Shown here one piece after another: positions 51,401-60,535 of a stretch of DNA of 64,000 nucleotides. The stretch is from Craspedostauros australis (lineage: Eukaryota; Bacillariophyta; Bacillariophyceae; Mastogloiales; Achnanthaceae). A program made the position numbers and the translations under genes. The notes beneath the pieces are model-generated. The model was not told where the DNA came from and did not search any database. It was given only the letters and a program-made list of their open reading frames with translations. The stretch is taken from contig JAMXDE010000062.1 in the NCBI GenBank assembly GCA_026770025.1, positions 248,001 through 312,000 on the forward strand, read 5' to 3'. Position 1 is the stretch's first letter; the number at the start of each line of letters is the position of its first letter.

Positions 51401-51480
51401 GTAGGGAAACCTCGTTCAAAATTTAACACGGGCCGAAAAAAAAGGATATAATGAACGCGTTGGACCCGGGTCGTTAAGGG
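48435..51480 (+). mobile_element. piggyBac-family DNA transposon (3046 bp)
   Basis: Ends are imperfect 19-bp inverted repeats, CCCTTCATGACCCAGGGCC at left and CCCTTAACGACCCGGGTCC at right (reverse complement). Copy A at 7471-7485 shows the empty site caactatggcattg; here caactAT precedes and ATagcattg follows the element, so the apparent target duplication is AT, not the TTAA usual for piggyBac. It encodes one transposase. It lies only 24 bp from the right end of the DIRS-like insertion. Confidence 0.85.
49051..51312 (+). CDS. piggyBac transposase (DDD catalytic domain, C-terminal Cys-rich domain)
   Basis: 753 residues from ATG at 49051; the frame stays open upstream to 48952 without an ATG. 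The N-terminus is Thr/Ser/Ile-rich with repeated PPAVDGKIDA words. The DDE_Tnp_1_7 domain runs from about residue 150 to 630. Catalytic Asp378 (SIDEMM), Asp453 (AMDNLF) and Asp577 (GGVDKCD, with Asp580) match the D268, D346, D447 triad of piggyBac. A Ser/Asp-rich insert of about 80 residues splits the domain. The C-terminal Cys/His cluster (CQRTCTYCAF, CNICDVYIC, HW) is the DNA-binding cross-brace domain. A second ATG frame at 48815-48952 (MVKFTRAKRKEPPSTP) resembles a transposase N-terminus in another frame and may mean a frameshift near 48950. The catalytic core looks intact. Confidence 0.88.
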   Translation: MHTNGKSSIIVPPAVDGKIDASIIIPPAVDCKIDAGIVTLPAVDGTSIVSNPSGIAGRMATRMSTRMATQMDTASNQSNIACIKTDASPSNETITTDFAITADPSEGSIGNQESIGTRATVDGSQYTININSNHRSNYTPLPVGNHKPKFRGLPNIATTIESILEIFFPETLVERIQLHTNNHIRNSRSKAELVTVCELYIFLAMYFYMGFFGAPAKRDYWRAASISVPSHELMTYMTRSRYQVIWNHIHLTAMAEHSDGQSDSSIDSSDTSADDMDDDVSPTDQSRGTRSSSQTATTSGTSADASTSSSTLSDLSDNVAPHGSESRAACKPAPPPPSIPPVIISDRSWYAKVQLLLDHTNWVSQKVCTKPGFACSIDEMMVRFKGRSSQTHRMKQKPIKEGYKFFALCCSASGFMYHILPAGRLDKTTKINNTVQELMAVLDPNLGHVVAMDNLFTTKTVIENSRRMGLGIVGTARNRRGFPPKEMKDIEDGRFNSLYLWTQSDDHVITRWVDNNVVLMVSTIHYGNETVQKDRHKPRETQTNKSHLKQVWGSNWNARIHIPKMIDDYNHWMGGVDKCDQFIAYYRPNLRCRRVWMPLMFHLLDILRVNAWIAHNMLVEKEHQLEHKAFGLQMIERLVAKGVMYESRLTRARAQATTPSSPVPRSIRTASRMSRKSPRLSLKRLTGEYRDHKELIVREGCQRTCTYCAFLKAKAKKDGKAGVKPKRVRRMCNICDVYICKQHWATYHGQDEG

Positions 51481-52341
51481 ATAGCATTGAAATAGCGTTA
51501 CGACAACACTGCAATAGCCTCGCAATGGCCTCAGGCTTAGTCATATATCCAAGCAAACGACAGCCAAAATCGCCCACAAAGTAGCCACCAAATCGATTCT
51601 TCTCGCATTTCGCAATTGACTGGCGTGCTCTGAGCAACGTGGAGAAGTACATGATGCATCTCCATCAATTGCAACCGACGCATACAGAGTAACACTCCCG
51701 TGGCTTGAACACCGAGCGCTTTCGAAACAATGAACACAAGAGTGTATTGCAACTCAACTCTCTCGAAAGCATGGATTTCTGGAGGCATCGCTCCATTCAC
51801 ATCCTTGCAACCGTTGATTGTGTGATCCCACACAATTCCAAACCAACGAAAGCATCGACAGGCTATCCTACACTATCCTTCCATACATCTTCCATACCTC
51901 TCCCATACATCTTCCATACATCGTCCAGACGAGCATCCACATCTCAGGTTGGAGCGATCTCTCAGGAGGTCAAACAATAAATCCCGACTGTCGCACACTC
52001 ACAAAGACTGACGAAAACGAGAAACACTATCGGCGACGGCGACGGCGACGACGACGACGAAGAAGGGAGCGACCAAGCAATTGATCCAAGAGAGAGGGCG
52101 ACTAAGGAGACGCAGCAGCGGCAGTGCAAGTATCGGTTGCGTCCACTGAGTGACTGAGTGAGAGCGAGAGACGCCAATCCAGACATTGAACGCATAGATT
52201 CAGGTGCATGTGACTGCAACGGCAACTCCAGCTTCGGTTCCAGTCAGAAAAAACGCAACCAGCAATACCTCCAGCACATCATCAACTGCACCAACATCAA
52301 GATCAATACCCATACTCATACGAGAACAGCATACGTGCACA
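51481..52341. other. copy B intergenic region
   Basis: Matches 7477-8344 of copy A. No gene. The GAC/GGC microsatellite is shorter than in copy A. Confidence 0.5.
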
Positions 52342-53579
52342 ATGGCCATCCCCGAAAGCCCATCGCAAAAGTCACCCCGCTCTGTGAGTCGTTCACAGAG
52401 AGCCGCACCTTCGACGCCCGCTCCCGTGTTCAACACCAAGCGCAGGCAGAGGAGAACACCGACCTCCCAGGAGCATCGGGAAGCCACACAGCAGCAGCAA
52501 CGCCGAACCTCGCTGCCATCCTCGCCTATTTCAAGATCGAACAGGCGAGAAGTGCTACATCCAGCAACGCCGCCACCTGCCGCGGCAATTCGCAGCGCGC
52601 GGCGCAGCTCGGATTCAATGGTCGCCCACGCTCGATCGCAGCAGGTCGCAGCGGAGACCCGGCGAAGGAGAAACACGGTGCAGTTCACTCAGATGCCGGA
52701 TATCTACGAGTTCCCCATCACTCTCCACGCACCCTGCAACACGGACGTGCAACCACTCAAGTCGTGTCTTTCGCCCGAGTCCTGGTCTGCAAGAGCCGAG
52801 ACGTTGAGGGTCCGATTCTCGACCGTCCAAGTCCAGGAGATGCAGACCATCTTGGATACTGGCGGCGCCATGGTTCCGTCCGGTGGGGCGCCCTTGTCCA
52901 TGGGGTGGAAGCCGAAGCGCAGATGGGCGGTCTCTGTGGACTGCGTCGAACATCAACGGCACAACATCGTCATGCACATGGATTCAGCGAATCGGCATCG
53001 TTGTCGTCCAGCGATTCATCGACAGTGTCATCATCATCGTCGGCAGAGTCCACGCCGACGCGCACTTCCTTGCTGTCGCCATCGAGTTCATCCGCCCGAT
53101 TCTCTCCATCTTCCGTGATTCCGGAGACCTTGACATCGCCCATGTCACCTTACGTCAAACGACCCCAATACCTGCCACTTTCACCCGCGGAACGGTGGCA
53201 GATCCTGCAAAGGATCGGATCTCCTCCAAACCAAATCAAGAAAGCCATCACGCGTTCCAAGTTACTGCAGGAGCGACGGCTTGAGACGAATCTGCTGTAC
53301 GACATCGAAGTGGCGCAGCATCAGGCCTGGCAAAAGATGTGGACTCAGCCACGACACGCGATGTACTCGTCGCATGAGCTGCGCGAGGTGATGGGCATCG
53401 ATCACGCGTACGCTGCGGCCAGCAGCCCAATCCAATTGCCGCGACACAGATCGTCGGTGTTGTTGCATCAAATGTCACCCAACTATGCTTCGCCCAACCA
53501 ATCGCCATCGTATACGAACGTGATGAAGCGTCGTCTCGATTCCGATATCACAAGGCACATCCAGTCCGTGCCATTTTAA
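52342..53579 (+). pseudogene. VRFS-signature paralogue 3, second copy, frameshifted
   Basis: Copy of the gene at 8345-9586, starting at the same ATG. Both signature copies are readable in the first frame. Near 52980 a 4-bp deletion relative to copy A (cacatggCCTCattcagc becomes cacatggattcagc) shifts the frame, so the acidic linker, helical block and C-terminus fall in another frame that stays open to 53579. Unless an unrecognised intron rescues it, the protein would end in unrelated sequence at 53118. Confidence 0.75.
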
Positions 53580-54579
53580 TAGCATGCCCATGCTGCCCTT
53601 GCGCAAAGAGAGATCCACTCGGAATCACTCAAAGCAATGCACTTGAGTGCAATTGCGAAATGGGATGGGATAGTGTGGTGTGGCAGTAACAGATAACATC
53701 ACCTCTCTCTCTCTCTCTCTCTGGTGTTGTTTGACGGAGGTCGTCCGAGTACCCAATCTCTTGCCTCCCGCAACAGTGAGAATCAACAACAGTAAGAATC
53801 AACAATGAATGAGGACAGAATCAAGATGTTTGGAAAAGTGTGGGACTTGTGCCATCTTGTGCGCACGCATTTCTCTCCTTCAACTTTATCACCGGAATCG
53901 TCGCGACCACTAATGACGTAGTTTTGTTCGGTGGAACTCTAATTGCTTGGACGGCTGATTCGTCAGTTGAGTTCTCTGGACAGAATCTGTGACTTTTCGC
54001 GTGTGCTTGTGGAGTCATGATGCCGTTCGCGTTTGTCTATCCCATAATTATCAATGTCACTCAGACAAGAAAAGGCATCGCAACAAGATAGCGAAGATGG
54101 AGGTGTCTTGCGCACAATTTGCCTGTCCGAACAACGCATCCGATCAACACCATGACGCATGTCACGAGTTGTGGTGCCCACACGTTTTGTTCCTCCAAAC
54201 CTTCCCACAACCACTCTGCCTCCAACACACACAGAGAGGGGACTGGAGCGTCTGATCATTCACAAGAGGACACGAGTGTCGGCACGGTATGGAACTGCGT
54301 TTCTGGGAATGCCAAACGCGTAGCCACTCTTCAGCCAGGTCATTCACCACGAAGCAAGCAACGACTGCTGTGGCGACATCCTCCTCCTCCTCCTCCGAAG
54401 CAGACGGTCAGAGCACCATCTCTCCAAGAGCGCGATTATTCACACGAGTAGATAGTGATAGATAGTGATAGATAGATAGATAGATAGAGACCCCCGCATC
54501 CTCGTACCTCCGTTCATGCCTCCATTCGTACCTGCACTCACTGCCAACAAGTCAATCACAAACGAACGAACCTGATGCG
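53580..54579. other. copy B intergenic region upstream of receptor copy
   Basis: Matches 9587-10582. Contains a CT microsatellite (about 53705-53722), a short CTC run (about 54380-54395) and an expanded GATA tract (54451-54488) that copy A lacks. Confidence 0.55.
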
Positions 54580-54650
54580 ATGGGACAGGATCGCACAGAT
54601 GCGCAGTACATAGCGATGGGCATCGCGATGACGACATCCAGCCTGCTCTC

Positions 54651-54820
54651 TGTCAAACAGTGCAAGTAACTACGAAAGATGTATTGGCCCGTTGTTTCGT
54701 GCCCTGGTCGGAGCTCTTGTTGTTTATTTGTGAGTGCTGTCCGAAGACAGCCCCCGACCAGTATTTGACTAATAGGATTAGTAGAAGAGTAAGAAGTAAA
54801 GAATTCTGTGAGAATTGTCA
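54651..54820 (-). repeat. copia LTR (3' LTR of the element)
   Basis: 170-bp LTR, identical to the one at 60366-60535. Confidence 0.93.
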
Positions 54821-55111
54821 CGCCCCTTGATCTCGAGGTAGACCTGCATAGAACAGAGTTGTGACAAATGATGTGAGTTCTGGCTTGGCCAGTGCTTTCG
54901 TGAGCATATCTGCAAAGTTCCGTTTCGATGGGACATAGACTGGGACAAGGATTCCAGCTCCCACCGCTTCGCGGACTCTGTGGAATGAGATTGCCACGTG
55001 CTTCTTTTGAAGCAAGCTGTCTGCAATGGTCGTGTTCGATATCACTGCATTGTTGTCGCCGAACGTGATCGTTGGCGCTTTGACTGTGACTCCCAGAGAT
55101 CGGAGTGCGTA

Positions 55112-58100
55112 TCAGAGTGCAATGATTTCCTCGGTTGCCGAGCGCATTGCATTGAATTCTGCTCCGTATGTTGACGTCGCGACTGATGTCTGACGTTTGC
55201 TGGAGAAGTGCACTGGGGTGCGCCCCAGGAAGATGATGATGCCGGTGTTCGATCTCCGCGTGACCAGATCGTGAGCGTGGTCTGCATCGACGAATGCGCA
55301 CATCTGGATCTCAGGATATATCGCTGCCGGTGCCTGATCGTCAATGTCCTCAGCCGCTTCAGGGTACTCTTCCTTCATCTGTGCAACCATCTCTGGGTTG
55401 GGCGATTCTGGATTGAAGTTCTCGAATGCGATGGGTTTTGAGTCGATCATTGTTCTCAGCGTGGATTTGCTCTTGAGGTATCCCCATATCTTAAGTGCTC
55501 TCGTGAGATGCCCTTTTCGTGGTGTTGATGTGAAACGTGAGAGAGAAGAGGTGGCAAATGCGACGTCGAAACGTCCGAGTTGTACAACCCAGTTCAGCAT
55601 GCCAATGAGCTGCTGGAACTGTTGTTGCTCGTCAGGTGTTAGTAGTGGCGTATCATCCGTTTCTGGATGATCCTTGCTCTTCATGGGCACATGTTGGTCA
55701 TGCAGTTCCCCATGGAGCCGTTCGATCTTGTCCAGCGCATTGGAAATGTATTTGTCGCATCCGACGCTCCATTTTCCTTTTGCGTTCCTGGAATAATCGT
55801 TGCCGAGATAGTACTTTGGCGGTCCGATGTCTTTGACTGTGTAGACTTGTTGGATTGCTTTTATGTACTGATCTGGGTCTTTGGCGACTATCTTGAAGTC
55901 GTCCACGTGGGTGCAGATGTAGTCGTAGCCAGAGTCGTCTCTGCGCTGGATCCATACATCTTGATCGTGGCGGGATGGCGTGAATCCCATTGATGAGAGA
56001 TTATTGGCGAAGTGAGCATGGAAGCGTTGAGCGCTCGACCGAAGACCGTACAGTGCTTTCTTGAGCACGATGACTTGTCCTTCTTTGTCGTCGAATGCCT
56101 TTCCTGCTGTCGCGTAGATCTTCTCATTGGTGTATGCATTGACGAATGCATTGCCGACGTCGCCACATAGCTGTTGCAGGTTGTTTGCATCGGCTATTGC
56201 ATCAAGGATGCGGACGCTTGTCGACTTGACGGTTGAAGAGTAGACTCGGATGTTGTCCGCCAGCTCGATGAGATGCCCGCCTGCTACCAAGCGCCCCTTA
56301 CGTCGCAGATCTTGCTTGACCGCGAATATGAGTCGGAGTTTCGTGCTCTGGTAGTCTGCTGTTGGTTGGTATGTCGGTGGGTGGAATGTGAAGCAGTCGA
56401 GTTCGATCAATGCGTCGATCTCTTTCTTCGCTGCATCTCTCCATTGGTGATCCCCATTGGCTTCATCCAGTTGTAATGCATGTTTCATGTTGCGTGGGAC
56501 CTCGACACCGTATTGATACACAGTGGCGAAGTAGTCTCGTTTCGGCTTCTTCTTGCCTGGACGGATTCGTCTGATGATGATGATGTCGTCGTTCTCATCC
56601 GTTGTGAAGACTCGAGTTTGCTCGATTCGTCTGATTCTGCGCCTGATGGCTCGCAGAGCATGTTTCGCCCATTTGAGTAGGACTTGTGATTGTCGATTGT
56701 GTCGACCGTTGCGTCGTGGTTCGTTGTCGATGATGTATCGTGCTACCATTTCGGGATGGTCGGCGCGGATCACGTCATATCGGAACCATTGCGTTTCAGT
56801 ATTGGACCATTGCACGTTGAAGTGTAGATGTCCGTCTCTGAATGCGTGGCTGAGGATGGAGTTGATTGCCAAGTCGTCAGATTTCTCGTTTTCGACCTGA
56901 TTTCGGAACAGCTCGTCATGCTCTCTCTCAATGAGAGAGGACTCACGCCCCTGAGAGCGGTGCTCCGGAGGATCTGGCATCGCCGTGACTTCGGAGTCAT
57001 CGGTCTCCTCAGAGATGTTACCCGTGGATGCGTCGCCGTCATCATCCGAGATGACGCCGTGTGCATTACGTTCCGGCATGTCGCCGTCGTTGGGAATCAT
57101 ATTTGGTTGACCGAACCATCGGTCAGCCGTGCCTGCTGGCGTGTTGTTAGCGGATACGCCCCTGACCTCCTGCGTCGCCGGCTCCGGTGGACCTGCCGCC
57201 GCCCCTGACTGCACAGCAATCGCGTCGATGGCCTCACGGACCTGTCGAGCGAGTTCCGCCGGCATAGTCTTGGCCCTGGCGCGCTCGCCGGACTCGCCGC
57301 GCGTAGTGGTGTGGATGATATCCAATTGAGCGATGCGTTGGATCTCCGCGTCTGTGATGCGTGGAGGAACGGCGTCTTCGACGACACGCGGCTTGACGAT
57401 GTTGCGCACAAGCGCGGTGCCTTTCGTGACGTCGTCGCCTCGTGGCGACCATATATTGTAGGTGAATGGATCGCCGTGGTTCCATGCGATGCCAAGGAAG
57501 TACCCTGGCTTGAATGGGTGGTTTGGGAATTTGGTCATGGGTTCGAAGAACCATACGGGTTGGAAGAATGTGAAGCGGAACATCGAGATGTCGGGAGTGT
57601 TGCCGCGAATGATCTCGATCGGTGTACGCCATTGGAGGCTCGCTTTCGCCGTGTAATTCCATGCGTCGATCGCGTGCTGCACAGCGTAGCACCAGAATGA
57701 GAGTGGCACCGAGGCCGCCCACAGAAGCTGGTATGCATGCCGCTTGACATCGCCGATCGCCCGTTCTGCGTGATTCTGATTCTGATTCATGGGCACAGTG
57801 AATTGATGCTTGATCAGATAGCGGGATGTGACCGCTTTCCATGCCTTGCCCGACTGCACCTGCGAATTGTCTGATACGAGCAGATCCGGAGCGCCGACGC
57901 GGATGATGAAATCCGTGAGCGCCCCTGGCGCCATGGCCTCGCGGCTCAGTGGCTTCGCCCAGATGAATTTCGATTGGTTGTGCGAGAATAGCTGGAAACA
58001 CTTGTAGTGCCTGATGGACTGGACGGTAGAGAAGAACGTGTCCGTGTCAACCCTGCCGTCGATCCTGTTGGGTTGCAGCACTCCTGCTCGCTGCGCTCGA

Positions 58101-58813
58101 TACTGCCGCGGGATAAGTCTTGACTCTGCCTCGATCGGAGTATCCGCCAGCTGAGTGGATGCCGCCATTGTCTTCTCCACCACGTGTGGTGGAAGGTGTC
58201 GGAAGATTCGCTTGAAATCGACCCGACCCGCAGTGCGTCGTAGACGCTGATGTCTGTCGCATATGATGATATGCTGTGCCGTCGCCATCTCGTGGGATGT
58301 CGGCTTTCTGATGGGAATTCGGAGCGTGTTGCCTGCATGGTTCTCCAGTGGTATGCTGATGTCGTCCGATGAGACCCGCTGCTGTCCCTGATGTTCAATT
58401 AGGCGATCGTAGACGTTCAGTCCAGACGCGCGCATATGATGTGTGTTAAACAGTGATTCCGTCTGCTGTGGATGCTTGTCGAGAGCCACGTAGTTCGCTT
58501 TGATGAGGATCACGCCGCCTGATGGGGGCTCGTATGCTGCCACCGCGTCGACCATCTGGAATGTCTCGATTGGTGAGTTGATCGTCGCCCCTCGGGCACG
58601 AAACTCTTGTTGGTGTGTGTGGGTCACCTCCCAGCCCGACGCATGAACGATGTCTCCGTCCGCCCCTGAGTCTAGGATGATAAAGCCTTGGCTATTGGTC
58701 GTTACTCTTGCCCTTCGGATGCAATGCTCCACTGGTGGGTGGGTTGTACATGGACGAGACTCTTGTGGTGCCACCGGACGTGCACGTCCAGGCATTCCCG
58801 CTGCGGTCGTCAC
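55112..58813 (-). CDS. copia pol frame
   Basis: 1233 codons. Protease DSGADGDIV near the start; integrase with conserved Asp in the DFKRIF-to-VSDNSQVQSG region and Glu in NHAERAIGDVKRH; reverse transcriptase with GDVGNAFVNAY and the catalytic HVDDF; RNase H with FVDADHAHD and STYGAEFNAM. This order is typical of Ty1/copia. Confidence 0.9.
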   Translation of the reverse strand: MTTAAGMPGRARPVAPQESRPCTTHPPVEHCIRRARVTTNSQGFIILDSGADGDIVHASGWEVTHTHQQEFRARGATINSPIETFQMVDAVAAYEPPSGGVILIKANYVALDKHPQQTESLFNTHHMRASGLNVYDRLIEHQGQQRVSSDDISIPLENHAGNTLRIPIRKPTSHEMATAQHIIICDRHQRLRRTAGRVDFKRIFRHLPPHVVEKTMAASTQLADTPIEAESRLIPRQYRAQRAGVLQPNRIDGRVDTDTFFSTVQSIRHYKCFQLFSHNQSKFIWAKPLSREAMAPGALTDFIIRVGAPDLLVSDNSQVQSGKAWKAVTSRYLIKHQFTVPMNQNQNHAERAIGDVKRHAYQLLWAASVPLSFWCYAVQHAIDAWNYTAKASLQWRTPIEIIRGNTPDISMFRFTFFQPVWFFEPMTKFPNHPFKPGYFLGIAWNHGDPFTYNIWSPRGDDVTKGTALVRNIVKPRVVEDAVPPRITDAEIQRIAQLDIIHTTTRGESGERARAKTMPAELARQVREAIDAIAVQSGAAAGPPEPATQEVRGVSANNTPAGTADRWFGQPNMIPNDGDMPERNAHGVISDDDGDASTGNISEETDDSEVTAMPDPPEHRSQGRESSLIEREHDELFRNQVENEKSDDLAINSILSHAFRDGHLHFNVQWSNTETQWFRYDVIRADHPEMVARYIIDNEPRRNGRHNRQSQVLLKWAKHALRAIRRRIRRIEQTRVFTTDENDDIIIIRRIRPGKKKPKRDYFATVYQYGVEVPRNMKHALQLDEANGDHQWRDAAKKEIDALIELDCFTFHPPTYQPTADYQSTKLRLIFAVKQDLRRKGRLVAGGHLIELADNIRVYSSTVKSTSVRILDAIADANNLQQLCGDVGNAFVNAYTNEKIYATAGKAFDDKEGQVIVLKKALYGLRSSAQRFHAHFANNLSSMGFTPSRHDQDVWIQRRDDSGYDYICTHVDDFKIVAKDPDQYIKAIQQVYTVKDIGPPKYYLGNDYSRNAKGKWSVGCDKYISNALDKIERLHGELHDQHVPMKSKDHPETDDTPLLTPDEQQQFQQLIGMLNWVVQLGRFDVAFATSSLSRFTSTPRKGHLTRALKIWGYLKSKSTLRTMIDSKPIAFENFNPESPNPEMVAQMKEEYPEAAEDIDDQAPAAIYPEIQMCAFVDADHAHDLVTRRSNTGIIIFLGRTPVHFSSKRQTSVATSTYGAEFNAMRSATEEIIAL

Positions 58814-58891
58814 GCTCGCCCCCCTACAGTCGCGGGGTTTGAGGTGGATGACAATCTCCGACTGACGGCGAGTTGTGCCCGTCTTTGATTG

Positions 58892-60289
58892 TCAAGAACC
58901 GGCGTTCCATGGTCCTTGGGTGCCAGGTCGTCCGGTCTTGTAATCGCCCGTGCGAGGTCTCTTGGGTCCTTGCTGGGTCATTGGCAACTCCATGTTGCGC
59001 GCGTACTCTGTTGGCTTGTTGCGCTTGAGGGTTTCCTCATCAATGGGTTTCCCGGTGGTGCGGAAGTGACGAGACGCCTCGACGAGGAGCACTTGAGTGC
59101 TCACCGGCATGCGACGGAAGACGGAGTCCGGCAACCGAAACGATGCGGCGCCCTTGCGATCCCACTTGGAGGACTCGCGTGGCCTCTTGCGGTCGTCCTT
59201 GGTGTCCTTCTGCTGGTAGCGACGGTTGCGCTTGGGAGAGTAGTGTCCTTCCGACTTCGTGAGTAGCGCATCATGTTGCATGAATGCCTCGCGGATTGCA
59301 TTGAAGGATTGTTCCGTGTTGCGGAATCTGGACATCTCGCTCGTGAAGCGATCGTCGGTGATGTTGCGAAAGAACTTCGCAATCTTCTGCTGGTCGGTCA
59401 TCTGCTTTCCGTTCTGCTCCATGACACGGATGCATTTGGAGAAGTCATTGACAAAGACTGGGAAGGGCTCTGATCCGTCGTAACGGAGCTCAGCGATCTT
59501 CTGTTCTTCCTCAACGATGGCCTCAGCTTTGTGGTCGACGGACTCGTAGTTGCGTACGAGCGCCTGGTATGCGTCATGGCCGCTCGGGTCATGCGCCTCC
59601 ACGATGAATGCCGCGCATCCCTTCTCTGTCTTGGTGTGCAGGACAGTGTAGAGCTGCGCGTCGATGTCCTCTGCGAAGTGTGATGGCTTGTCGACATCGA
59701 GGTACGCGGCGTATCTGGATGTGACCAGTTGCCGCTTGAATGCGATCTTCCAGTCATACCAGTCGCTGTTGTTCCCGGTGAACTCGGGTGCCTCTGGCAT
59801 GCTGATCTTGTCGAACTTCCATCCTGATGGAGTCCTTGGGGTTCGTGGAGATCGCGGGGTGCGTCTCGCGCGGCTCGGTGAGCTGACGGTGATTTCGCGA
59901 CCCGCGGTTCCCGTGGCTTCCGCTGCTGCGGCTGCCTCCCTGATCGCCATCTCCGATCGCACTTGAGCAGCTGCATTTGCGACTGGCGTGCTGACTGCCG
60001 GTGGCTCGTAGCTGTTCGCTTCGTTGAACAAGTCGATTGCTGCCCAATCGGTGCGTGCGGTGATGGTGTTGGCTCGCGCGTACGCGAAGATGCGCAGGAT
60101 GTTTGTGATGTTGATTGATGACAGCGTTGGCGAGAGCGCCAAAGCTGCCACGATGGTGGCGTCCGGATTGCGGATGACACGATCGATTCTCCCGAGTTTC
60201 TCGCCGATGAACGCCATCTCCTCGTCATCGAGCTGTACCAGCTCTTGGATGATCTTGTTGAAGGTGTTGATGTTGGTTGGTCGGTCCAT
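58892..60289 (-). CDS. copia gag frame
   Basis: 465 codons from ATG at 60289. Central part fits the UBN2/retrotran gag fold (WYDWKIAFKRQLVTSRY, then AYQALVRNYES and a helical tail); the C-terminus is basic (RRYQQKDTKDDRKRPRE). No clear CCHC knuckle is visible. It precedes pol by about 80 bp. Confidence 0.85.
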   Translation of the reverse strand: MDRPTNINTFNKIIQELVQLDDEEMAFIGEKLGRIDRVIRNPDATIVAALALSPTLSSINITNILRIFAYARANTITARTDWAAIDLFNEANSYEPPAVSTPVANAAAQVRSEMAIREAAAAAEATGTAGREITVSSPSRARRTPRSPRTPRTPSGWKFDKISMPEAPEFTGNNSDWYDWKIAFKRQLVTSRYAAYLDVDKPSHFAEDIDAQLYTVLHTKTEKGCAAFIVEAHDPSGHDAYQALVRNYESVDHKAEAIVEEEQKIAELRYDGSEPFPVFVNDFSKCIRVMEQNGKQMTDQQKIAKFFRNITDDRFTSEMSRFRNTEQSFNAIREAFMQHDALLTKSEGHYSPKRNRRYQQKDTKDDRKRPRESSKWDRKGAASFRLPDSVFRRMPVSTQVLLVEASRHFRTTGKPIDEETLKRNKPTEYARNMELPMTQQGPKRPRTGDYKTGRPGTQGPWNAGS

Positions 60290-60365
60290 GGTGGTAACTC
60301 GTAAGATGGTGAAAGGTGGTGTGGTGTTGGGTGTTGCTTAGTATTGGTAAGCACGACTCTTAATC

Positions 60366-60535
60366 TGTCAAACAGTGCAAGTAACTACGAAAGATGTATT
60401 GGCCCGTTGTTTCGTGCCCTGGTCGGAGCTCTTGTTGTTTATTTGTGAGTGCTGTCCGAAGACAGCCCCCGACCAGTATTTGACTAATAGGATTAGTAGA
60501 AGAGTAAGAAGTAAAGAATTCTGTGAGAATTGTCA
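60366..60535 (-). repeat. copia LTR (5' LTR of the element)
   Basis: 170-bp LTR with TG...CA ends; the element's transcription would start here on the minus strand. Confidence 0.93.

Larger units (their letters stand above)
54651..60535 (-). mobile_element. Ty1/copia LTR retrotransposon (5885 bp)
   Basis: Two 170-bp LTRs (54651-54820 and 60366-60535) begin TGTCAAACAG and end GAATTGTCA and are identical along their length. CTCTC is duplicated on both sides (54646-54650 and 60536-60540). The element lies on the minus strand, with gag 58892-60289 and pol 55112-58813 in the order protease, integrase, reverse transcriptase, RNase H, which defines copia. A purine-rich AAGGGGCG adjoins the 3' LTR. 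It resembles diatom CoDi-type elements. It looks nearly whole, with about one break, and its identical LTRs imply a very recent insertion. Confidence 0.93.
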
